Origin: Palsa-343 sp036269135
Lineage (GTDB): Bacteria; Acidobacteriota; Terriglobia; Terriglobales; Acidobacteriaceae
Length of the DNA stretch: 64,000 nucleotides
Direction of reading: 5' to 3'
Assembly (NCBI GenBank): GCA_036269135.1
Contig: DATASQ010000050.1
Coordinates: forward strand, 1-64,000
The translations under genes were made by a program, and so were the position numbers. Positions 25,656-35,638 of the stretch are shown here, one piece after another. The notes below the pieces were generated by a model, which saw only the letters and a list, made by a program, of their open reading frames with translations, had not been told where the DNA came from and searched no databases. How positions within the stretch are numbered: the stretch's first letter is position 1; each line of letters starts with the position of its first letter.

Positions 25656-26894
25656 CTAAGCGGTCTTCTGCTTGAGAATCTCGAGCGCCTTGTTGAGCTG
25701 ATCGTCGGTCGGGGGACCCTGCGGGGCGGCATTCTCCTCTTCATCGAAGATCTGCTCCGCACTCTGGCCGACAGGAACGTTGGGCGTAACGGCGACATCC
25801 TCGATCTTTTTGCCGGAGGGCGATTCGTACTTGGCCACAGTCAGCAGCAGAGCGGACCCATCCGGCAGAACGAACGTTTTCTCCTGAGCGCCCTCGCCGA
25901 AGGTGCGGTCGCCGACCACATCGCCGCGTTTGCTGTCGAGGATGGCGCCGGCCACGATCTCCGCGGCGCCCGCGGTGCCGTGATTGACGAGCACGACCAG
26001 GGGCGCGCTGGTGACGAATTTCGAAGAGTCCGCTGAGAAGGTCTGGAGGGGGACGGTCTGGCCCTGCAGCATGGCAATGGTTCCCGACTTCAGAAACGCA
26101 TTGGCGAGGCGGATGCCCTGCTGCGGATCGCCTTCGGCCACGTCGCGCAGATCGAGGAGGACTTTCTTATTGCCGTTCTTCCCCATGGCGTGGAGGCGGG
26201 CGATCAGCTGGTCCACGCGCTCGCGGGTGAGCACGACCGGCTTGAGGTAAAGAATGCTGGAATTCTCGTACTGCTGCTCGCCGAGCGACGGAGGATCGAC
26301 GACGGTCCGGGTGAGGGTAAGGGAATCCGGCTCCGGTTTGCGCGGACGCACGAGACCGAAGGTCACCGGGGTGCCGGGCTTGCCTTCGAGCAGCAGACGA
26401 ATCATGGCCACGGACATTTCGCGTGTGGACTGGCCGCCGATCGACTCGATCAGATCGCCGTCCATGATGTGTTCCTTGTCCGCCGGGCTGCCGGGGATGA
26501 CAGCGACCACGCTGCCGTAGCCGTAGCGCTTGGAGACCTCCATGCCGATCTGAGCCTGGCCTTCATGCTGATGCTGCTGGTAGGTGGCGTATTCGGAGGC
26601 GGTCAGATAGCTGGAGTCGGCGTCGAGGGATTCGAGCAGGCCGTGCAGGGCGCCGGTGGTGACGTTCTGGATGTCGGGCTGGGTGACGTAGTCGGTCTGA
26701 ATCTTATGCAGTACTTCCTCGTAGACGCCCATCTGGCGATAGGCGCCGTCACTCTGGGTGGCGCTGACGCCGGCGGGGCCGAATCCCCCGAAGAGCACAA
26801 CAACAATGAGGGCAATAGACAGGACGAGGATGATGCGATTGAAACTTCTGGGCATAAGGAACCGTGTGCGGCCGGGGCCGCCGGGTGTCTTCAT
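25656..26894 (-). CDS. S41 (C-terminal processing protease) homologue lacking catalytic Ser and Lys: predicted pseudo-protease
   Basis: 412 residues from ATG 26894 (an ATG at 26855 is also possible): signal/anchor helix (21-44), helical N-domain, PDZ domain (about 112-195: QIGMEVSKRYGYGSVVAVIP, GDLIESIGGQSTREMS) and an S41 protease core. In Prc/CtpA the nucleophile lies in SASASEI and the Lys 25 residues later in TFGKG. Here the same places read GTAGAAE and TFGEG, that is Gly309 and Glu334, exactly 25 apart (codons 25968-25970 and 25893-25895). So the Ser-Lys dyad is gone while the fold motifs (PDGSALLLTVAKYESPSGKKI) remain. It likely binds, rather than cuts, a periplasmic partner; the PBP gene directly downstream is the obvious candidate, by inference. 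Confidence 0.8.
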   Translation of the reverse strand: MKTPGGPGRTRFLMPRSFNRIILVLSIALIVVVLFGGFGPAGVSATQSDGAYRQMGVYEEVLHKIQTDYVTQPDIQNVTTGALHGLLESLDADSSYLTASEYATYQQHQHEGQAQIGMEVSKRYGYGSVVAVIPGSPADKEHIMDGDLIESIGGQSTREMSVAMIRLLLEGKPGTPVTFGLVRPRKPEPDSLTLTRTVVDPPSLGEQQYENSSILYLKPVVLTRERVDQLIARLHAMGKNGNKKVLLDLRDVAEGDPQQGIRLANAFLKSGTIAMLQGQTVPLQTFSADSSKFVTSAPLVVLVNHGTAGAAEIVAGAILDSKRGDVVGDRTFGEGAQEKTFVLPDGSALLLTVAKYESPSGKKIEDVAVTPNVPVGQSAEQIFDEEENAAPQGPPTDDQLNKALEILKQKTA

Positions 26895-26904
26895 GATACA
26901 GCAG

Positions 26905-26940
26905 GAGAGCAGCCGGGAGCCGGGAGCTCGGAGCTGGGCG
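26905..26940. repeat. Intergenic short-period repeat (CGGGAGC type)
   Basis: GGAGAGC, CGGGAGC, CGGGAGC, CGGAGC, TGGGCG units between divergent genes; together with 27441-27510 it flanks the four-helix-bundle gene on both sides in opposite orientation. Confidence 0.5.
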
Positions 26941-27061
26941 CGAAACTCAAGTCTGCAGCCCCCACCGAGTTTCGAAGTGGAACCGATCGATGACGAACGT
27001 GCAGGGCGGCGCGTTCGGGCTCTTGCCGTTATAGCCCTAACGTCATCCCATAGACCGCAGT

Positions 27062-27427
27062 ATGGAGAATCGGCACTTTCGCGATCTTCAGGTGTGGCAG
27101 CGATCGATGTCTCTGGCACGAGACGTTTACAGGTTGACGGAGACCTTCCCCAGGAGCGAACTCTTTGGGCTAACCAGTCAGATTCGGCGCGCGGCAGTAT
27201 CCGTTCCCAGCAACATCGCCGAGGGCCGAGGGCGAATGACCCACAAAAGCTTTGCCGTTTTCCTCAGTCAGGCTCGCGGCTCACTTTATGAACTGGAGAC
27301 CCAGATCGAGTTAGCGCGCGACCTGGGACTTGCTGGCAAGAGCCAGGCCGATGCGATGATCGCGGAAGCAGCCGATATCTCACGGATGCTACATGGCCTG
27401 CTGGCAAAGGTTCGCCAGGATGGATAG
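27062..27427 (+). CDS. Four-helix bundle protein (S23 / 23S rRNA intervening-sequence protein family)
   Basis: 121 residues. Typical family pattern: HFRDLQVWQRSMSLARDVYR, FPRSELFGLTSQIRRAAVSV, PSNIAEGRGRMTHKSFAVFL, ARGSLYELETQIELARDLG. Homologues were first found inside intervening sequences of 23S rRNA genes but most are free-standing with unknown function, forming pentamers in crystal structures. No rRNA lies here. A CATAGA box at 27049-27054 lies 7 bases before the ATG, fitting leaderless expression. Intergenic repeats flank it on both sides, so it may be a small mobile or recently inserted gene. Confidence 0.88.
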   Translation: MENRHFRDLQVWQRSMSLARDVYRLTETFPRSELFGLTSQIRRAAVSVPSNIAEGRGRMTHKSFAVFLSQARGSLYELETQIELARDLGLAGKSQADAMIAEAADISRMLHGLLAKVRQDG

Positions 27428-27440
27428 CCGGCCCATTTGT

Positions 27441-27510
27441 AACCTCCCGGCTCCAACCTCCCGGCTCCCGACTCCTGACTCCAGGCGACGGGCTACCGCC
27501 TACCGGCTGC
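27441..27510. repeat. Intergenic short-period repeat (CTCCCGG / CTACCG type)
   Basis: CTCCCGG, CTCCAAC, CTCCCGG, CTCCCGA, CTCCTGA, then GGCTACC, GCCTACC, GGCTGCC units: the longest run of this family in the window, in the convergent gap between the four-helix gene and the permeases. Confidence 0.55.
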
Positions 27511-27511
27511 C

Positions 27512-28765
<1,254 letters not shown>

Positions 28766-28768
28766 GGT

Positions 28769-29995
28769 TCAGAGCTCCGCCCGCAGGGCCACGATGGGAT
28801 CGAGGCGAGCCGCCCGGCGGGCCGGGTAGACGCCGAAGAAAATGCCGACGGAGAGGGCCACAAACAGGCCCAGGAACACCGCCCACAGGGGAACCGCCGA
28901 GGGGAAACTGACGGCGAAGGTAACGATCTTGGCTATAGAAATGCCGACGATGATTCCAAAGAAGCCCCCCAGCAGCGCCATCGCCGCGGACTCAATCAGG
29001 AACTGGAGCATGACATCCTGCTGGCGCGCGCCCAGGGCCTTGCGAATGCCGATTTCGCGGGTGCGCTCGCTGACCGAGACCAGCATGATGTTCATGATGA
29101 CCACGCCGCCGACCACCAGCGAGATGGAGGCGATGCCCAGGATGACCGCGGCAAACATGCCGGTAATCTGATTGAAGAGCCCGATAAACGTCTCGTTGGT
29201 CAGAATCGCGAAGTCGTCTTCTTCGCCGGGCCGATCGTGCCGGCGCGCCCGCATCAGGGCGCGGACCTCATCGATGAGGTTATCCAGCGCACCCGGCGCC
29301 AGGCCCGCCTTGGCAGAGATATCGAGGCTGTCATGCTCGCCATGAGTGTGCAGATAAGTGCTCAGCGGCATGTCGACGTAGTTGTCTTCGCTCTGGCCGA
29401 AGACCGCGCCTTTGCGCTCACCCACGCCGATGATGGTGTACACCTCACCGTCGACGCGCAGTTCCTGGCCGATGGGGTTTTCGTTCGGCAGCAGGTTATC
29501 GACGATGTCGTAACCGACGATCACATTATGGGCGCCGGTTTCTTCGTCCATGGGCGTGAGTTCGCGGCCCTCAACGATATTCAGATTCTCGATATCCACC
29601 ATATTGGGGGTCCAGCCATTGATGGTGGTGTTGGTCGTGGACTGCTTGCCATTGACCACGGTGCCGGAGGTAGAGAGCTCCGCGCCGATCGTCAGACAGC
29701 GCGTACAGGTTCGCTGCAGGTACTGGAAATCCTCGTAGGTGATGTTCTTGCGCTTGTTTTCTTTCAGATATTCTTCGCCGGTAAAGATGACGGGATTGAT
29801 GCGCTGGAGGGTCATCACATCCGATCCCTGATTGGCGATTTTCTTCACCACGAACATCTTGGCGCCGTTGCCCAGGGTGATGACCGCAATGAGCGAAGCG
29901 ACGCTGATCACGACGCCGATGGTCGTGAGGATGGTGCGCATTTTGTTCGCCCAGAGCGACTGGAGCGCCACTTTAAACGCTTCGCTGAAAAGCAT
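28769..29995 (-). CDS. MacB/FtsX-type ABC transporter permease, paralogue of the next gene
   Basis: 408 residues with the same layout: N-terminal helix (LWANKMRTILTTIGVVISVA), periplasmic PCD domain, three C-terminal helices, and LVSVSERTREIGIRKALGAR coupling helix. The periplasmic part contains a CTRCLT pair that could form a disulfide, unlike its neighbour. ATG 29995 has GGAAG just upstream. The pair is the only content between the epimerase gene and the four-helix gene, so the matching ATPase must be elsewhere in the genome. Confidence 0.9.
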   Translation of the reverse strand: MLFSEAFKVALQSLWANKMRTILTTIGVVISVASLIAVITLGNGAKMFVVKKIANQGSDVMTLQRINPVIFTGEEYLKENKRKNITYEDFQYLQRTCTRCLTIGAELSTSGTVVNGKQSTTNTTINGWTPNMVDIENLNIVEGRELTPMDEETGAHNVIVGYDIVDNLLPNENPIGQELRVDGEVYTIIGVGERKGAVFGQSEDNYVDMPLSTYLHTHGEHDSLDISAKAGLAPGALDNLIDEVRALMRARRHDRPGEEDDFAILTNETFIGLFNQITGMFAAVILGIASISLVVGGVVIMNIMLVSVSERTREIGIRKALGARQQDVMLQFLIESAAMALLGGFFGIIVGISIAKIVTFAVSFPSAVPLWAVFLGLFVALSVGIFFGVYPARRAARLDPIVALRAEL

Positions 29996-30107
29996 CGATG
30001 CTTCCGTTCATCCTCGAAGGCAGGACGGGGAAAAGCTCGGTCCTGGGAATCCTCGCTTTAGTGTACGCAGAAACACCGGCCGGGGTTCCCCGTTCCTCGC
30101 CCGATAC

Positions 30108-31094
30108 TCAGCCGAGAGACCGGGAAGCAGAGGCTGCCCCGTAATGCTCCCGATACCAGGCAACCGTGCGGCGCAGGCCCTCTTCGAAGCCGACTTGCGG
30201 GTCGTAACCGAAGGCTTCGCGGGCTGCGGAGATGTCGGCCAGCGAGTTCTGAATGTCCCCCGTGCGCGGCGGGCCGAAGAGGGGCGGCTCTTTAAAGTCG
30301 AGAAGGTCGGCGAGGATGCGGTAGGTCTCGTTGAGGGTATGGCGCTCGCCGCAGGCAACGTTGAAGACGCGGCCGGCGACCTGCTCGGCCGGGGCTTCGG
30401 CGGCGCGGAGATTGGCGGAGACGGCGTTCTCGATGTAGTTGAAATCGCGGCCCTGCTCTCCGTCCCCGTTGATGGTGGGGCGCTCGCCGCGCATCATCTG
30501 CAGGGTGAATTTGGCCATGACGCCGCTGTAGGGCGAGTCCGGCACCTGGCGCGGGCCGAAGATGTTGAAGTACCGCAGGCAGACGGTTTCGATGCCGTAC
30601 ACCTGCCAATAGCTCTTCATGTAGAACTCCCCCGCGAGCTTCTGCACCGGGTAGGGCGCAATGGGCATGGGCATCATGGATTCGCGGCGGGGAAATCCGG
30701 GCTGGTTGCCATAGGCGGAAGAGGAAGCCGCGTACAGGATGCGGCGAACGCCGGCGGCGCGGGCGCCCTCCAGCAGATTGAAAGTGCCGTCAAGGTTGGC
30801 GGTGTGGCTGGTGCGGGGATCCTGGACCGAGCGTGGCACCGAAGGCCGGGCGGCCTGGTGGAAGATGGTGTCGATGCCCGCGCAGGCCCGGGCGGTGGCC
30901 TCGGCGTCGCGCAGGTCGCCTTCGACGAACTCCAGACGCGCGGCGCCGGAGCGGTCCAGCAACGGGGCCAGGTTCTCGCGCTGGCCGGTTTCGAGATTAT
31001 CCAGGCCTCGTACACCCGCGCCGCGGTCCAGGAGGGTCTGAGTGATCCACGACCCAATAAAACCGGCACAGCCGGTGACCAGATATTTTGGCAT
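30108..31094 (-). CDS. NAD-dependent sugar-nucleotide epimerase/dehydratase (UDP-hexose 4-epimerase-like)
   Basis: 328-residue extended short-chain dehydrogenase: NAD loop LVTGCAGFIGS (GxxGxxG, residues 6-15), the FHQAARPSVPRSV segment, Ser124-126 in YAASSSAYGN and the YPVQK catalytic pair (Tyr148, Lys152), followed by RYFNIFGPRQ. The RQVPDSPYSGVMAKF substrate loop resembles WbpP/Gne-type UDP-GlcNAc 4-epimerases more than short GalE, but substrate is uncertain. It is divergent from the mannose-phosphate isomerase gene with only 47 bases between the start codons, so both may be controlled together. Confidence 0.87.
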   Translation of the reverse strand: MPKYLVTGCAGFIGSWITQTLLDRGAGVRGLDNLETGQRENLAPLLDRSGAARLEFVEGDLRDAEATARACAGIDTIFHQAARPSVPRSVQDPRTSHTANLDGTFNLLEGARAAGVRRILYAASSSAYGNQPGFPRRESMMPMPIAPYPVQKLAGEFYMKSYWQVYGIETVCLRYFNIFGPRQVPDSPYSGVMAKFTLQMMRGERPTINGDGEQGRDFNYIENAVSANLRAAEAPAEQVAGRVFNVACGERHTLNETYRILADLLDFKEPPLFGPPRTGDIQNSLADISAAREAFGYDPQVGFEEGLRRTVAWYREHYGAASASRSLG

Positions 31095-31141
31095 CGAACC
31101 TCATCGTAACGGATGGGACGGTCATGCATACTAAGCAAAAC

Positions 31142-32098
31142 ATGGAGACGGTCACCCCTTTTCGCCTCGCTCCGTACTTTCGCACCCGCCCCTGGGGCTT
31201 TCAGGATCTCGCGCCCTGGTATGACTACCGCACCGACGGGGAGCCGATTGGCGAGGTGTGGCTGACCGGGGAGATGTGCACGGCCGACACCGGGCCTCTC
31301 GCCGGCCTGAGTCTTGCGGAGATCACGCGTCTGCATGGGAGCGCGCTGCTGGGAACCGGGATCCAGGAGAAGGATTTCCCGATGCTGGTGAAGCTCCTGT
31401 TTCCGAAGGCAAAGCTGAGCGTGCAGGTGCACCCCGACGACGGTCTGGCGCAGCAGTACGGCGAGCCTCGAGGCAAAACCGAGTGCTGGTACGCGCTCGA
31501 CGCCCGGCCAGGCGCGCAGGTGGCGCTGGGGATTCGGCCGGGCGTGACCGTGGACGAGGTGAAGGGGGCGATCCAGGATGCCTCACTTGAGTCGCTGCTG
31601 GAGATGGTTCCCGTGCAGAAGGGCGACATGATTTTTGTGGCCGCGGGCACGGTGCACGCGATGGGACCCGGCGTCGTGATCCTGGAGACACAGCAGACCA
31701 GCGACCTGACCTATCGGATGTACGACTACGGGAGCGCCCGCGAGCTGCACCTGGACAAATCGCTCGCGGCGATGCGGCTGAAGACGACGGCCGGCAAGGT
31801 GCCGCCGCGCACCGTGGATGGGCACACCCTGCTGATCGACGAACGCTATTTCCGGATCGAGCGATGGCCAATTCGGCCGGGAACCGCGCCTGCCTTGTTG
31901 AGCCCTGAGCCGGTGGTGCAGATGCTGTTTGTGGCGGAGGGGCGGATTCGGATTTCCGGGGAGGGATTCACGCCCTTTGCCGTGGAGCGCAACCGGATTG
32001 CGGTGATTCCCGCATCGGCCGGGCGGTGGTCGCTCATGAGCGAAGATGTGACTGAGGTCATCCGACTCCTCCCGAACGACGAGCCAACCCAGGGGTAA
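31142..32098 (+). CDS. Class I mannose-6-phosphate isomerase
   Basis: Interconverts fructose-6-P and mannose-6-P, feeding GDP-mannose synthesis. 318 residues with zinc ligands of the cupin metalloenzyme: Gln95 and His97 in LSVQVHPDD, Glu114 in GKTECWY and His172 in AAGTVHAMGPG; KLLFPKAKLS is also typical. ATG 31142 is preceded 9 bases earlier by CATACT (31127-31132), again fitting a leaderless start; ATG 31124 and 31088 are alternatives but 31088 overlaps the divergent epimerase start. manC follows by 39 bases. Confidence 0.88.
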   Translation: METVTPFRLAPYFRTRPWGFQDLAPWYDYRTDGEPIGEVWLTGEMCTADTGPLAGLSLAEITRLHGSALLGTGIQEKDFPMLVKLLFPKAKLSVQVHPDDGLAQQYGEPRGKTECWYALDARPGAQVALGIRPGVTVDEVKGAIQDASLESLLEMVPVQKGDMIFVAAGTVHAMGPGVVILETQQTSDLTYRMYDYGSARELHLDKSLAAMRLKTTAGKVPPRTVDGHTLLIDERYFRIERWPIRPGTAPALLSPEPVVQMLFVAEGRIRISGEGFTPFAVERNRIAVIPASAGRWSLMSEDVTEVIRLLPNDEPTQG

Positions 32099-32137
32099 GA
32101 TGAACGTTTGGCTTCTCCGAGGCATCCATAAGAAACC

Positions 32138-33310
32138 ATGGCCGTAACGATTGATTTTCGCCCGGTGATCCTGGCCGGCGGCAGTGGGACCCGGTTCTGG
32201 CCGCGGAGCCGGAAGGCGCGGGCGAAGCAGATTCTGGCGCTGCAGGGCGAGCGGACGATGATTCAGCGGACGCTGGATCGGCTGACCGCTCCGGATCCGC
32301 TCACGGCTCCCGATGGCCCGATCGGAGCGGAGCGGCTGGAGCCTCTGGCGCAGGCCGACGACGTTTGGGTGATCACGAACGATCTGCTCTCAAGTGTGAT
32401 TTGCAGCCAGCTGGACTGCGTGCCGGAGAAACAGGTGGTGTGCGAACCCGCGGCGCGCAACACGGCGCCTGCGGCCGGCCTGGCGGCGTTCCTGATCGAG
32501 CGGCTCTATCCGGAGGCGGTGATCGGGATCTTCCCTGCCGATCACGTCATCACGAATGAGGCGGCCTTTGTTGCGACGATCCGTCGGGCGATCGTGCTGG
32601 CGGCCGCAGGCGACAACATCGTGGTGCTCGGCATCGCACCAACCCGGCCCGAGATCGGCTACGGCTATATCGAAACCGGGTCCGAACTGGAACCAGGCGT
32701 CCTGCGGGTGCGGCGGTTTACGGAAAAGCCGAATCGGCTCCGCGCCGAGGAGTTCCTCGCCGCCGGCAATTATTTTTGGAACAGCGGCATGTTCGTGTGG
32801 AGCGCGAAGACGCTGGCCAACGCCGTGCGGCAGCATTTGCCGGAGACCGCTCCCCTGCTTGAAGAGATTGCCGCCGCCTGGGATACGCCGGATTTCGAAC
32901 GCGTCTTCAGCGAGCTCTACCCGCAATGCGAAAACATCAGCGTGGATTACGCGATTCTCGAGCCACGTTCCGCCAAGGGCGAGCATCACTCCAATCTTTA
33001 TTGTCTGCCGGCGGCGCACTTCGGCTGGAGCGATCTGGGATCCTGGACGGCGCTGCACGAATACCAGGTGGAGCAGAAGGCGGCCGATGCCGCGGAGAAT
33101 GTCGTCCAGGGGTCCGGAACCGCAGTGGTGATTAACGCAAAAGGCAATTACGTCTATAGCCCGGACAAGAGGGTCGCCCTGGTCGGCGTGGACGATCTGG
33201 TTGTGGTGGAAACCGACGACGCGCTGCTGATTACCACCCGGCAGCATGCGCAGGATGTGGGCAAGGTGGTGAAAGAGCTGCAGGCGCGCGGAGACGAGAA
33301 ACTCATCTGA
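32138..33310 (+). CDS. manC: Mannose-1-phosphate guanylyltransferase
   Basis: Makes GDP-mannose from GTP and mannose-1-P. 390 residues with the nucleotidyltransferase loop LAGGSGTRFWPRSRKARAKQ (residues 12-31), FPADHVI, RFTEKPNRLRAEEF, NSGMFVWSA and the HFGWSDLGSWTALHEY segment. It lacks the C-terminal cupin isomerase domain of the bifunctional ManC/AlgA type, consistent with a separate isomerase gene upstream. The TGA stop overlaps the ATG of the phosphohexomutase by one base (TGATG), so the two are coupled. Confidence 0.93.
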   Translation: MAVTIDFRPVILAGGSGTRFWPRSRKARAKQILALQGERTMIQRTLDRLTAPDPLTAPDGPIGAERLEPLAQADDVWVITNDLLSSVICSQLDCVPEKQVVCEPAARNTAPAAGLAAFLIERLYPEAVIGIFPADHVITNEAAFVATIRRAIVLAAAGDNIVVLGIAPTRPEIGYGYIETGSELEPGVLRVRRFTEKPNRLRAEEFLAAGNYFWNSGMFVWSAKTLANAVRQHLPETAPLLEEIAAAWDTPDFERVFSELYPQCENISVDYAILEPRSAKGEHHSNLYCLPAAHFGWSDLGSWTALHEYQVEQKAADAAENVVQGSGTAVVINAKGNYVYSPDKRVALVGVDDLVVVETDDALLITTRQHAQDVGKVVKELQARGDEKLI

Positions 33311-34743
33311 TGGCTCAACAATCCCCGGTGAAATTTGGCACAGACGGCTGGCGCGGCATCATCGCCGATGACTTTACGTTTGAGAATGTGCGCGCGGCGG
33401 CAGGCGCGATCGCCAGTTATGTCCTCGAGAACGAGGACCCGAAGAAGGGCGTGTGCGTTGCGTATGACACGCGCTTCGGGTCGCCGGCCTTTGCCGCTGC
33501 GACGGCGGAGGTCCTGGCGAGCGCGGGCATCCCGGTGCAGCTGGCCGATCGCATCACACCGACGCCGGCGTTGTCGTATGCGGTGAAACATCGCGGAGCC
33601 GCCGGCGGGGTGATGATCACATCGAGCCACAATCCCGCGCAGTGGAACGGGGTGAAGTACAAGGCGAGCTACGGCGGCTCGGGGAGCCCGGGCATCATGG
33701 CGGAGATCGAGAGCCGTCTGGGGCGGCCGCTGCCCACGGGTTCCCCTGCGAAGATCGAGAAGGTCAACTTCGTACCGCCGTATGTGGACGCCATTCAGGC
33801 GTTCGTCGATCTGGATTTGATCGCGCGGTCGGGCTTTCGCTTTGCCATCGACTGCATGTATGGGGCGGGCGCGAACATTGTCGCGGGAATCTTCGACAGG
33901 ATTGGCGTGAAGTACGTGCAGATTCGCGCCAATCCCGATCCGCTCTTCCCAGGGATCAATCCCGAGCCCATTGAGCCGCATGTTCGGGCCTGCCAGGAGA
34001 TTGTCGTCGAACAGAAGTGCGACGCGGGGCTGATCACCGACGGCGATGCGGACCGGATTGGGGCGGCAGATGAAAACGGCAACTTCGTCGATCCGCACAA
34101 AATTTATTCGGTGCTGCTGCAGTGGATTCTGGAGCGCAAGCAGTGGCCGGGCGACGTGACCCGGGCGTTCAACACCACATCCATGCTGGACCGCATCGCG
34201 GCACGGTACGGGCGGCGGCTGCACGAGCATGGGATCGGCTTTAAGTTCGTCTGCGACCTGATGCTGACCGAGGACATTCTGATCGGCGGCGAGGAGTCGG
34301 GCGGGATCGGGATCCAGCGGCATTTGCCGGAGCGCGACGGGCTGCTGAATTCCCTGCTGCTGGCCAACGTGATGGCCGAAGAAAAGAAGACGCTCGGCCA
34401 GCTGGTGGCGCGTCTGCAGCAGGAGTATGGCGAGCACCACTACGGGCGCATCGACCTCCATATTCCTGACGCGCAGAAGAACGCGACCATCGCCCGCGCG
34501 CGGGCCGGCGTCGCCGAGCTGGCGGGGATGAAGGTGGAGAAAGTCGAGACGCTGGACGGTATCAAATTGTGGCTCGACAACCCTGAAGCAAAGACAAAAC
34601 CGAACACCGCGAAAACCTGGCTGTTGTTGCGGGCGTCGGGGACCGAGCCGCTGCTGCGGATTTATTCAGAGTCGTGCTCGAAGGAGAGCGTGAAGAAGCT
34701 GCTGGAGGCGGCGCGCACCTTCGCCCTGACAAGCGGTCACTAG
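33310..34743 (+). CDS. Phosphomannomutase/phosphoglucomutase family phosphohexomutase
   Basis: 477-residue alpha-D-phosphohexomutase, interconverting hexose-6-P and hexose-1-P. Four domains are marked by FGTDGWRGIIADDF, the phosphoserine loop TSSHNPAQWNGVK (Ser106), the Mg2+ loop DGDADRIG, the sugar loop GGEESGGIG and the phosphate loop RASGTEPLLRIY. The position after manA and manC implies mannose-1-P formation, although such enzymes often act on glucose as well. It ends 6 bases before the convergent toxin gene, with no terminator visible. Confidence 0.92.
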   Translation: MAQQSPVKFGTDGWRGIIADDFTFENVRAAAGAIASYVLENEDPKKGVCVAYDTRFGSPAFAAATAEVLASAGIPVQLADRITPTPALSYAVKHRGAAGGVMITSSHNPAQWNGVKYKASYGGSGSPGIMAEIESRLGRPLPTGSPAKIEKVNFVPPYVDAIQAFVDLDLIARSGFRFAIDCMYGAGANIVAGIFDRIGVKYVQIRANPDPLFPGINPEPIEPHVRACQEIVVEQKCDAGLITDGDADRIGAADENGNFVDPHKIYSVLLQWILERKQWPGDVTRAFNTTSMLDRIAARYGRRLHEHGIGFKFVCDLMLTEDILIGGEESGGIGIQRHLPERDGLLNSLLLANVMAEEKKTLGQLVARLQQEYGEHHYGRIDLHIPDAQKNATIARARAGVAELAGMKVEKVETLDGIKLWLDNPEAKTKPNTAKTWLLLRASGTEPLLRIYSESCSKESVKKLLEAARTFALTSGH

Positions 34744-34749
34744 CCCAGG

Positions 34750-35238
34750 CTATTTTCCTTTTTCCGTCCCCGGCAACAGCCGCGGATCGTATTCTGCGCG
34801 GATCGTCTTCACGATGCGCACCTGCTTTGCATCACGGTGCTCCGGATTCAGCAGGACGTTCCAGGTTTCAGGAAGGATGACTGACGGAACACGCGCCAGC
34901 GCCGAACGCCGAGCGCGCAGCCATTCGTCACCGAGCGTGCGAGTGGCGGTCAGGGACCTTTTCCATGTTTTCGCCGGGGTGGGCTTCAGGATTTCGAGAC
35001 TGACGCTGTCCGGAACCTCCACCTGAATCAGCTGGTAGGCCTGGGGCCAGTCGGTCTCGTCGAGCTCGAGATGGACGAGCGCCTCGATCATGGCGCCCGC
35101 GGGCGACTCTGCCAGATACACGATACGGTGACCGGCCGTGTGCCACCGTGCCGAATACAACAGGCCGCCCTCGCCGGCGAGGCTGGGATGATTGCTGATC
35201 CTCCAGAGCAAGGGCATCACGGCAACGACATCAGGCAA
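34750..35238 (-). CDS. RES-domain toxin of a RES-Xre toxin-antitoxin pair
   Basis: 162 residues, the RES fold: LLWRISNHPSLAGEGGLLYS, ARWHTAGHRIVYLAESPAGA, EALVHLELDE and the C-terminal LLNPEHRDAKQVRI. Conserved Arg, Tyr, Glu and Ser residues of the family are in place. RES toxins such as MbcT and ParT act on NAD+ or modify proteins by ADP-ribosylation. The upstream antitoxin gene overlaps it by 8 bases, the standard order. The start may be the ATG at 35238 or the one at 35217, which fits the family N-terminus equally well. Confidence 0.88.
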   Translation of the reverse strand: MPDVVAVMPLLWRISNHPSLAGEGGLLYSARWHTAGHRIVYLAESPAGAMIEALVHLELDETDWPQAYQLIQVEVPDSVSLEILKPTPAKTWKRSLTATRTLGDEWLRARRSALARVPSVILPETWNVLLNPEHRDAKQVRIVKTIRAEYDPRLLPGTEKGK

Positions 35239-35638
35239 ACATGCCGTGATCGAGCTGGCCGAGCATCTCCTCGACCATGCGGGCGCCGAATTCGGTGCGC
35301 AGCATCTGCAGCGGGCTGCGGCCCGTGAATCGACGCAGAGGCTTGCGCAGCCAGTGGAGCGCTTTTTCCTTCTCGCCCAGGACCCGAACCGCCTGATCGT
35401 AAATGCGGATCAGCCGCGCCAGCTTATCGGATTCGTCCCGGTTCAGCGACTCCCTGCGGGCGCGGCGGTGCTTCAGGGTTCGAGCCGGGATGACAATGTC
35501 GTACATCTCGTTGAGCTGCAGTTCCGAACTCGCAACAAAGCTGGCCATGGTATCGACGGAGACACCGGCTTCCACCGTGTCCAGGTCCAGGTGCAGTGCC
35601 GCCATCAGGGGAGGCCGGGCCGCCGCAGCGCTTTCCAT
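35231..35638 (-). CDS. Xre/MbcA/ParS-type antitoxin (DUF2384)
   Basis: 135 residues. The N-terminal part resembles a degenerate Xre helix-turn-helix (LQLNEMYDIVIPARTLKHRR) and the C-terminal DUF2384 toxin-binding domain reads LHWLRKPLRRFTGRSPLQML and RTEFGARMVEEMLGQLDHGM. These antitoxins insert their C-terminus into the RES active site and repress the operon as oligomers. Start ATG 35638 is chosen because a CATAAT box lies 6 bases upstream. Confidence 0.88.
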   Translation of the reverse strand: MESAAAARPPLMAALHLDLDTVEAGVSVDTMASFVASSELQLNEMYDIVIPARTLKHRRARRESLNRDESDKLARLIRIYDQAVRVLGEKEKALHWLRKPLRRFTGRSPLQMLRTEFGARMVEEMLGQLDHGMFA

